From: Gemmatimonadota bacterium
GTDB taxonomy: Bacteria; 4572-55; J002
Direction of reading: 5' to 3'
Length of the DNA: 12,418 nt
Assembly: GCA_003697105.1 (NCBI GenBank)
Contig: RFFQ01000154.1
Coordinates: 1 to 12,418 of the forward strand
Below the pieces are notes generated by a model, which made no database searches, was not told the origin of the DNA, and saw nothing but the letters and a program-made list of their open reading frames with translations. Positions within the stretch are counted from its first letter, which is position 1; every line of letters begins with the position of its first letter. Positions 1 to 4,749 of the stretch are shown here, piece by piece. The translations under genes were made by a program, and so were the position numbers.

Positions 1-59
1 AGTAAAATCATCTCCACCACTATTGTACCTCCCATTTATTAGCTGAAAAGGGTAACTTG

Positions 60-908
60 ATGCGAAAAATCCGCATGGTCGCCCCTTATTTTGGTACGAA
101 ACCGGTCTGGTTTCCGGCATTTTATTACTCCTGCGCCATGAATCCGACAATAGATTGGCTCTTTTTTGTGGATTTTGAAATCCCTACAACAAAATACCCT
201 AACATTCAGTTTGAAACCTCAACTATCGACGAGTTTAATCAATTCGCCAGTCAAAAACTCAACCTTCACATCCAAAAAGAACCGTGGCCTCTGGTGGATC
301 TGAAACCCGCTCACGGTGTCATATTTGAAGAGTACCTTAACGGATATGATTTTTGGGGACATTTTGATATTGATCTGGTCTGGGGCAATATCCGCAACTT
401 TATCACGGACGATATGCTGGATTATTACCATATCATTACGACACGCCGTGATGAAATTGCGGGTCATTTTACGATATACCGGAATATTCCGGAAATCAAT
501 CACCTGTTTGAGCAAGAACCTGATTATAAAACGCATCTGACCCAACCCACCGGAAGTCAATTTGACGAACTCATCATGACAAATTTACTAAATCAATTGG
601 GTAAAAAAGACGGCTACCAATGGCTGAATGTTTCTTGGTCAGACCCGGAACGTGTTGCCGGTCTGGTTGATCTGCGCCGCCACCCCTATGGCTGGCAGTG
701 GAAAAATGGTGATATTTACCATAACGGAAGGCTCTCCGATAAAATGTACGTTCATTTTTTGGAGTGGAAACAGAGCATCCACCATATTGATTTTGAAACT
801 GGAGACCATCCTCCCATGTTCACCATTGAGCCGACCGGAATCTACCTCAAAAGCCCTTTCCGCTTGGCTATAGAACGGGGGCTACGCGCCTGGAGGTCAA
901 TCAGGTAA
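60..908 (+). CDS. DUF6625 family protein, glycosyltransferase-like
   Basis: A 282-residue soluble protein with no signal peptide or membrane helix. It matches, from memory, the DUF6625 family found in polysaccharide gene clusters: an early APYFG block (residues 8-12), an LKPAHG block (81-86), then EYLNGYDFWGHFDID (91-105) and the GHFTIYRN block (135-142). The D103-x-D105 pair looks like the metal and nucleotide-sugar binding DxD of GT-A fold glycosyltransferases; that catalytic role is an inference, since I know of no assigned reaction for the family. I chose ATG at 60 because AGGG at 49-52 lies 7 nt upstream; an in-frame TTG at 57 is possible but less well spaced. The gene is convergent with the nickel permease gene and separated from it by a strong terminator. 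It may be the last gene of a unit entering from the left. Family assignment fairly sure; enzymatic activity not. Confidence 0.8.
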   Translation: MRKIRMVAPYFGTKPVWFPAFYYSCAMNPTIDWLFFVDFEIPTTKYPNIQFETSTIDEFNQFASQKLNLHIQKEPWPLVDLKPAHGVIFEEYLNGYDFWGHFDIDLVWGNIRNFITDDMLDYYHIITTRRDEIAGHFTIYRNIPEINHLFEQEPDYKTHLTQPTGSQFDELIMTNLLNQLGKKDGYQWLNVSWSDPERVAGLVDLRRHPYGWQWKNGDIYHNGRLSDKMYVHFLEWKQSIHHIDFETGDHPPMFTIEPTGIYLKSPFRLAIERGLRAWRSIR

Positions 909-930
909 CACCGTTGCCATCCAACGAAAA

Positions 931-962
931 ACGCCTGAGAGGCAATCATGTCTCTCAGGCGT
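931..962. terminator. Bidirectional intrinsic terminator
   Basis: A perfect 11-bp inverted repeat (arm ACGCCTGAGAG at 931-941, complement at 952-962) closes a 10-nt loop. It lies 22 bp after the stop of the rightward DUF6625 gene and 25 bp beyond the stop of the leftward permease gene. On the minus strand the stem is followed by TTTTCGTT; on the plus strand by GGTTATTT. It can therefore end transcription of both convergent genes, better for the leftward one judging by the T-run. Confidence 0.85.
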
Positions 963-987
963 GGTTATTTCCGGTCTGGAAAAGGAC

Positions 988-1662
988 TTACAACGAGGCA
1001 GTAATCCAGAAAAGCCCGACCCCAATGGCAAGCACTGCAAAACCGCCCAACACCCGATTGTACACTTGAGTTGTCACGGCAAATCGCTGGGTTAGGAAGC
1101 CGATCAGGTAGGAAAAAAAACTCATTGCTACAATCGAGCCGAGACCATACGCAACTACATAGCCAATCGAAGCGAACCGGCTGGGTAGCATCAATGCTGG
1201 TAAGACGCCGATCAGGTGTGAACTGCCCGCCAAACCGTGTAAAACACCGATTCCCAAAGGGGCATGGGCGTGATGGTGTGCCGCGTGGGAGTGGTCTCTT
1301 TTGGCATTTTCATGGGTATGAAAATGAACATGGGTATCCCCATCATGTGCATGCGCGTGAGCGTGAATTTTATGCCGGAACGCTTGGCGCAGTCCCCAAA
1401 GACCGACAGCGATAAGTACAATCCCGACCAATCGCTCACTCCATGAGGAGAGCAATTCCACTGGGATCAGTTCCCGCATTAGGAAAAACAGAATCCCGAT
1501 AACCCAAACACCCCCGGTATGCCCAATCCCCCACAATAAACCGGTCTGCCAACTATGTTGCGGCTTTTCGGCGGCAAATGGAGCAACCGCCGCCAAGTGA
1601 TCCGGTCCGGAAACTACGTGTAAAATACCGGCTAAAAATCCGGTTAAACTGCTAAAAATCAT
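988..1662 (-). CDS. Nickel permease with His-rich loop (NicO/UreH-like)
   Basis: A 224-residue polytopic membrane protein with about six helices. The first carries HVVSGPDH (residues 15-22), which resembles the His/Asp metal-selectivity signature of nickel/cobalt permeases. The second has GIGHTGG (45-51) and the fourth HGLAGSSH (142-149). The loop between helices three and four holds 15 histidines within residues 97-133, typical of Ni/Co carriers. Databases often label such proteins as UreH-like or TauE-like exporters. As the third gene after sodN and sodX it most likely imports nickel for the dismutase; direction and substrate are inferred. ATG at 1662 is chosen because GGAGG (1675-1671) sits 8 nt upstream. 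The longer ATG at 1677, which abuts the sodX stop, has no Shine-Dalgarno. The 16-nt gap to sodX implies co-transcription. Confidence 0.82.
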   Translation of the reverse strand: MIFSSLTGFLAGILHVVSGPDHLAAVAPFAAEKPQHSWQTGLLWGIGHTGGVWVIGILFFLMRELIPVELLSSWSERLVGIVLIAVGLWGLRQAFRHKIHAHAHAHDGDTHVHFHTHENAKRDHSHAAHHHAHAPLGIGVLHGLAGSSHLIGVLPALMLPSRFASIGYVVAYGLGSIVAMSFFSYLIGFLTQRFAVTTQVYNRVLGGFAVLAIGVGLFWITASL

Positions 1663-1677
1663 AAATGAGTCCTCCAT

Positions 1678-2028
1678 CTAACCAAAACGGCAGGTGACTT
1701 TACCAATGATAAAATCGCCGGGAACCGCACCAAAATGGCGGCTATCGGTGCTTTCAGCCGGATTATCTCCCTGAATAAAATAGGTATTCTGCGGGCTAAT
1801 GGTGGTAATTCGTTTGATGATTTTCTGGTGGGGATTACGGGGATGCACCGCGACAACGAGATCACCGGCTTGGGGTGGATGCTTTCGATACGCGGCAGGA
1901 TTCACCAGTACTTCATCACCCGGTTTGAGGAGCGGGAGCATTGACGAGCCGGTCACCCGTAACCGCTCCCGCTTTTTAATGATCCAAAGCCCCAATTCCC
2001 AGAGATTCACCTCCGGAAGTTGAGCCAT
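1678..2028 (-). CDS. sodX: Nickel-type superoxide dismutase maturation protease
   Basis: A 116-residue S24/S26-type peptidase related to signal peptidase I. It removes the leader of Ni-SOD so that the amino-terminal histidine can bind nickel. Visible motifs are GSSMLP (residues 27-32) with the probable catalytic Ser29, IIKRI (70-74) with the probable general-base Lys72, and GDNP...DSRHFG (88-100), the conserved last box. No clear membrane anchor is present, unlike exported-protein signal peptidases, which fits cytoplasmic processing. It starts 12 nt after the sodN stop. Three tandem in-frame ATGs (2034, 2031, 2028) are available; the third is chosen because GAGGG at 2040-2036 lies 7 nt before it. 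Identity is strengthened greatly by adjacency to sodN. Confidence 0.92.
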   Translation of the reverse strand: MAQLPEVNLWELGLWIIKKRERLRVTGSSMLPLLKPGDEVLVNPAAYRKHPPQAGDLVVAVHPRNPHQKIIKRITTISPQNTYFIQGDNPAESTDSRHFGAVPGDFIIGKVTCRFG

Positions 2029-2040
2029 CATCATACCCTC

Positions 2041-2520
2041 TTAACTGGCGGTATACCACGTAATGTCACGATTTTTTGTTGACCAGAAAATGTCATGGAT
2101 TTCTTTGATAACATCCATCAATTCCTGCGCATGCTCTAAATTAACTTCCACTTTGCAGGCGGAGCACAACTTTGCGGCTTTCCAAAACAGGTCATGAAGG
2201 TTCGGATGTGCTTCCAGATGCGGCGGTTTAAAGTAATCTGTCCACAGTACCAGCAACTCTGTTTTTGCCAGATGCGCCTGCTCTTCTTTAATGGCAACGT
2301 AACGGGCAAAGGTGTTGTGATATTTTACGTACGCCTCTTTATCACTGGGATCCGGGACTTCCAATGCCAAAATCTTTTTGGTCATTGAGAGGACAGCTTC
2401 CGCCGCAATCCGGGCAGAAGCGGGGTCATAAACACCACAAGGTCCGTCGCAGTGGGCGCTCACCGTTGCGGTTGCCGGAGAAAACGACTTGATAAATTGA
2501 GTTAATGCTTTGATTACCAT
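2041..2520 (-). CDS. sodN: Nickel superoxide dismutase precursor
   Basis: Converts superoxide to oxygen and hydrogen peroxide with a nickel ion held by the amino-terminal hook. The 159-residue precursor carries the diagnostic hook HCDGPCGVY at 23-31, so processing before His23 gives a mature protein of 137 residues with ligands His1, Cys2 and Cys6. The 22-residue basic leader ends in TVSA and is longer than the 14 residues of Streptomyces SodN. LWTDYFKPPH (92-101) is the conserved core helix segment. Two second-shell residues of the Streptomyces enzyme, Glu17 and Arg47, align here with Ala and Gln. An extra CSAC pair lies at 119-122. ATG at 2520 has AAAGGAG 9 nt upstream; an in-frame GTG at 2523 is an alternative. 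First gene of the sodN-sodX-permease operon. Confidence 0.96.
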   Translation of the reverse strand: MVIKALTQFIKSFSPATATVSAHCDGPCGVYDPASARIAAEAVLSMTKKILALEVPDPSDKEAYVKYHNTFARYVAIKEEQAHLAKTELLVLWTDYFKPPHLEAHPNLHDLFWKAAKLCSACKVEVNLEHAQELMDVIKEIHDIFWSTKNRDITWYTAS

Positions 2521-2570
2521 CACACAAAACTCCTTTCTAAAATGAGATGAACCGAAAAAATCTTTTAATT

Positions 2571-2600
2571 TTAATATTTTTGAGATATGTCATATCTCAA
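2571..2600 (-). promoter_or_regulatory. Candidate sodN promoter
   Basis: On the minus strand TTGAGA (2600-2595) and TATTAA (2576-2571) are separated by 18 nt, giving a sigma-70-like site with a start about 45 nt upstream of sodN. A second possible -35, TTGACT at 2637-2632, has only a poor -10 (CATTTT at 2614-2609). Both are guesses by eye. Confidence 0.45.
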
Positions 2601-2601
2601 A
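2579..2601. promoter_or_regulatory. Perfect 23-bp palindrome, probable operator of sodN
   Basis: Two perfect 11-bp arms (TTTGAGATATG and its complement) surround one T at 2590. The site contains the candidate -35 and most of the -10/-35 spacer, so a dimeric repressor bound here would block the promoter. It is too tight to be an RNA hairpin, having a 1-nt loop, and it is not followed by a T-run for leftward transcription. The regulator is unknown. A Fur-family nickel sensor (Nur-like) or another metal regulator is plausible from context, but the sequence does not match the Nur or NikR consensus as I know them. Confidence 0.65.
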
Positions 2602-2679
2602 CGGGTTTAAAATGGATAATCTGTACAAAAAAGTCAAGTTTAAAAACCTTGTGAAAGTACCCCCCGCGTATTATACTCG

Positions 2680-3063
2680 TCACGCAAGGGCAAAAATGCC
2701 TTCAATCTCGATCCGCACATCTTTTGGCAGTCTTGAAACTTCTACCGCCGATCGTGCCGGCGGATTCTCTGTGAAATACTCGGCATAAATTCCGTTAACT
2801 GTGGCAAAGTCATTCATATCTTTAAGGAAAACGGTAATTTTAATCGCCTGTGCCAAAGAAGCGCCGGCGGCTTCCACTACCCCTTTCAAATTCTCCAAAA
2901 CTTGGCGGGTTTGTCCTTCAATGTCATCCGCGGTAATCACCCCCGTTTTGGGGTCAAGGGCTATCTGCCCGGCGGTAAATAGCAGATCACCCCAAACTAC
3001 ACCCTGACTGTAAGGCCCAATTGCCGCTGGCGCATTTTCGGTAGCAATAATTTTTTTAGACAT
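2680..3063 (-). CDS. ridA: RidA family enamine/imine deaminase
   Basis: A 127-residue protein of normal length for the YjgF/YER057c/UK114 family. RidA hydrolyses reactive enamines and imines, such as 2-aminoacrylate released by PLP enzymes, to keto acids in the cytoplasm as a trimer. Seen here are the AIGPYSQ block (14-20), the [10 protein letters not shown] block (29-38), [10 protein letters not shown] (100-109) with the substrate-binding Arg104, and the carboxy-terminal IEIEGIFA with Glu121 in the place of the conserved Glu120 of E. coli RidA. GGGAGG (3074-3069) lies 5 nt before the ATG. It is divergent from tsaB with 26 bp between starts, and lies upstream of sodN on the same strand with no convincing terminator between them, so some read-through into the nickel operon is possible. 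Confidence 0.95.
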   Translation of the reverse strand: MSKKIIATENAPAAIGPYSQGVVWGDLLFTAGQIALDPKTGVITADDIEGQTRQVLENLKGVVEAAGASLAQAIKITVFLKDMNDFATVNGIYAEYFTENPPARSAVEVSRLPKDVRIEIEGIFALA

Positions 3064-3089
3064 TTTAACCTCCCAATAGAAAAGAGCTT

Positions 3090-3809
3090 ATGAAAATTCT
3101 CGCAATTGATACGTCAACCTCACGTGCTGGGGTCGCTTTGGTACAACCTACCACAGTCGATGCACTCTGTCAACTGGAATTCGGTAACCGGCACGGGGAA
3201 CATCTGCTGGATTTGATCGATTTTGTATTATCATCGGCGGGGCAATCCATCACCGGTGTGGACGGCTTCGCTGTTGTCACAGGTCCCGGTTCGTTCACGG
3301 GTTTGCGGATCGGGATCAGTGTCGTGAAAGGGCTCGCTTTTGCGGCTCAGAAGCCTGTGGTTACGGCAACTTCGCTAGAAGTGATCGCCACGATAGCCGC
3401 CTACCAATCAACGCCGGTGTGTCCTATGCTGAACGCCCGGCGAAAAGAGGTCTATACCGCCCTGTATGATTGTACGGGAGCATTACCCCAACCCCTTTCC
3501 GAGGTGACGGTCATCGCACCGGAGCAGTGGTTGGAACAGTTGGCGGCACAACGTGAACCTATTTTATTTTGCGGGGATGGCGCAATACATTATGCAAACC
3601 AAATTGATGCCATTTTAGGGGATAACGGAATGGTCTTACCGCTCCATTTACAACATGGATGCGCATCGGGCTTGGGGTACATCGGCTTGCAAAAATTAGA
3701 ACAAGGTAACATTGAAGATTTACACACGTTTGAGCCCCTCTACATCCGCCCGCCAGATGCCAAATTACCGGGGGTATCACCGGTTTTCACCGCCCGTACC
3801 CGCCAGTAG
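3090..3809 (+). CDS. tsaB: tRNA t6A biosynthesis protein TsaB
   Basis: A 239-residue cytoplasmic protein of the ASKHA fold. TsaB dimerises with TsaD and, with TsaE, transfers the threonylcarbamoyl group to A37 of ANN-decoding tRNAs. The start KILAIDTSTSRAGVAL, the RHGEHLLDLID segment (34-44), GPGSFTGLRIG (65-75) and ARRKEVYTALY are characteristic. The length matches the family. The ATG at 3090 has only a weak AAAGAG (3081-3086) 3 nt upstream, yet conserved residues begin at once, so this start is secure. It is not beside tsaE, tsaD or rimI as in many genomes. Its start faces ridA across 26 bp, too little for two independent promoters. No clear terminator follows on the plus strand. Confidence 0.95.
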   Translation: MKILAIDTSTSRAGVALVQPTTVDALCQLEFGNRHGEHLLDLIDFVLSSAGQSITGVDGFAVVTGPGSFTGLRIGISVVKGLAFAAQKPVVTATSLEVIATIAAYQSTPVCPMLNARRKEVYTALYDCTGALPQPLSEVTVIAPEQWLEQLAAQREPILFCGDGAIHYANQIDAILGDNGMVLPLHLQHGCASGLGYIGLQKLEQGNIEDLHTFEPLYIRPPDAKLPGVSPVFTARTRQ

Positions 3810-4055
3810 CAATACACACCCGCCCATTTGGAAGGCATAAAAAAAGAGCCATTGAGGAATAGAGCCATTCGTGAATGTAAAAATCCCCGCCATAATGCGG
3901 ATTTGCGGGCTACCGGTTATTGCGCGAACTACTATCCCCAAAAATTTTGTCAGCACATGCAAGGGTCGTGGGTTGCCTTTGACAGGCTCAGGCAGCAGCG
4001 GGTAGGCGGAGCAGTTCTACTTCCAATTCGCCATAAACCCGCGTTCTCATCTTAC
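3810..4055. other. Non-coding interval after tsaB
   Basis: This stretch lies between the stop of tsaB and the terminator of the leftward response regulator. Open frames cross it on both strands, but none has a Shine-Dalgarno or a family I recognise. It includes a short direct repeat AGAGCCATT at 3845-3853 and 3861-3869, and the repeat-like motif at 3976-3992. No tRNA or structured RNA was recognised. Confidence 0.5.
3976..3992. repeat. Motif resembling a common dispersed genomic repeat
   Basis: CCTTTGACAGGCTCAGG differs at one base from CCTTCGACAGGCTCAGG, a motif I recall as scattered through intergenic regions of many bacterial genomes. Only this one copy was noticed in the window, so calling it a repeat rests on recollection. 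Confidence 0.35.
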
Positions 4056-4089
4056 AAAAAAACCGCATCCAATTTTGTATTGGATGCGG
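4056..4089 (-). terminator. Intrinsic terminator of the sensor/response-regulator genes
   Basis: A perfect 11-bp stem (CCGCATCCAAT at 4063-4073 with its complement at 4079-4089) encloses a 5-nt loop and, on the minus strand, is followed directly by seven T residues (complement of 4056-4062). It stands 27 bp past the stop of the response regulator. It is an almost ideal leftward terminator. Confidence 0.92.
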
Positions 4090-4116
4090 GTCTGAGCAGC
4101 TTATCCATTCTCGGGT

Positions 4117-4608
4117 TCAAATTTCTTTCTCTTTTTCGCTAATTTCCTTTAAGCGGCTGCGGACTTGGTTCATTTTAGAAACTTGTTCATAATGTTGCAC
4201 TGCTTTGTGGATCACTTGCACCAGTTCCATCGTACTGCCCGATTTTTCAAAATAGGCATACGGTTTATACTTTTTACGGAGTTGCATTTTTTCCGAGAGA
4301 CCCTCAAAACCGGAAAAGAAAATGATCGGTACATCCGGGTAATTTTCTTTAATTTTCTGATAGACTTCAAACCCATCCATGCCCGGCATTTTCACGTCCA
4401 ACACCACCGTTTCGGTTGTCTGATCCACCGTCCTGACGCCGTCTTCCCCATTTTCACACAGTTTCACCCGGTATTTATCCCGCAAGACCAGATTCAGCGT
4501 ATCCCGAATCACGGAATCATCATCAATGATAACCACTAGGGGTTTTTCTTTACCGGCCTCCGGCTTATGGATCCGTCTAGGGGGACGCACTCGTACCCGT
4601 CGTTCCAC
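4117..4608 (-). CDS. Single-domain response regulator
   Basis: A 163-residue protein with one CheY-like receiver domain (about 23-140) and no output domain. The acidic pocket is Asp29-Asp30-Asp31, the phospho-acceptor is Asp71 in LDVKMPGMDG, the switch residue is Ser99 in IIFFSG, and the conserved lysine is Lys122 in FEKSG. All catalytic positions are present, so it should be phosphorylated. A 22-residue Arg/Pro-rich tail precedes the domain, and a charged helix (about 139-163) that may form a coiled coil follows it. The start is GTG at 4608, set by AAGGAG (4620-4615) 6 nt upstream. It follows the giant kinase on the same strand after 141 nt; the kinase has no receiver of its own, so this protein is its likely phosphotransfer partner. 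With no DNA-binding domain it must act by protein contact or relay. Confidence 0.9.
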   Translation of the reverse strand: MERRVRVRPPRRIHKPEAGKEKPLVVIIDDDSVIRDTLNLVLRDKYRVKLCENGEDGVRTVDQTTETVVLDVKMPGMDGFEVYQKIKENYPDVPIIFFSGFEGLSEKMQLRKKYKPYAYFEKSGSTMELVQVIHKAVQHYEQVSKMNQVRSRLKEISEKEKEI

Positions 4609-4687
4609 GATATGCTCCTTCGGTTAAATGGTTTTAGGTGCCGGGTTATCCATGTTTCACTCCGGCGCAAAAGGTAAGCCCGGCATA

Positions 4688-4716
4688 AATAAATATTCAT
4701 TGAAGGCGATTGTCAA
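4688..4716 (-). promoter_or_regulatory. Candidate promoter of the response regulator gene
   Basis: On the minus strand a consensus TTGACA (4716-4711) is followed after 17 nt by TTTATT (4693-4688), placing a start near 4681 and a leader of about 70 nt. It sits in the 141-nt gap after the kinase gene and suggests that the regulator can be made independently of the 5.3-kb kinase transcript. Confidence 0.5.
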
Positions 4717-4749
4717 TATATCTTCCAGGCACCGGTCTGGCGGAGGTGG

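Noticed and set aside
1-42. Possible carboxy-terminal end of an upstream gene, frame 1, stopping at TAG 40-42
   Set aside because: Only 13 codons are visible and frame 2 is also open to a stop at 44-46, so neither can be chosen.
1071-1446. Open frames opposite or out of frame with the His-rich loop of the permease
   Set aside because: They arise from the repetitive CAT/CAC codons of the histidine-rich segment and show no start signals.
2627-2651. Weak hairpin followed by T residues after ridA on the minus strand
   Set aside because: The stem has only four clean pairs, then a mismatch, and the T-run coincides with a possible -35 element, so it is not a credible terminator.
3777-3962. 61-residue hydrophobic open frame on the minus strand overlapping the end of tsaB
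   Set aside because: It starts with TTG, has no Shine-Dalgarno and overlaps tsaB; hydrophobic content alone is weak evidence, though a small membrane protein cannot be fully excluded.
3828-4142. 104-residue open frame on the plus strand after tsaB
   Set aside because: It runs through the terminator hairpin and into the response regulator gene, lacks a ribosome site and resembles no family.
4725-4740. CCAG...CTGG inverted repeat after the kinase gene
   Set aside because: Four-base arms with no following T-run; expected by chance.
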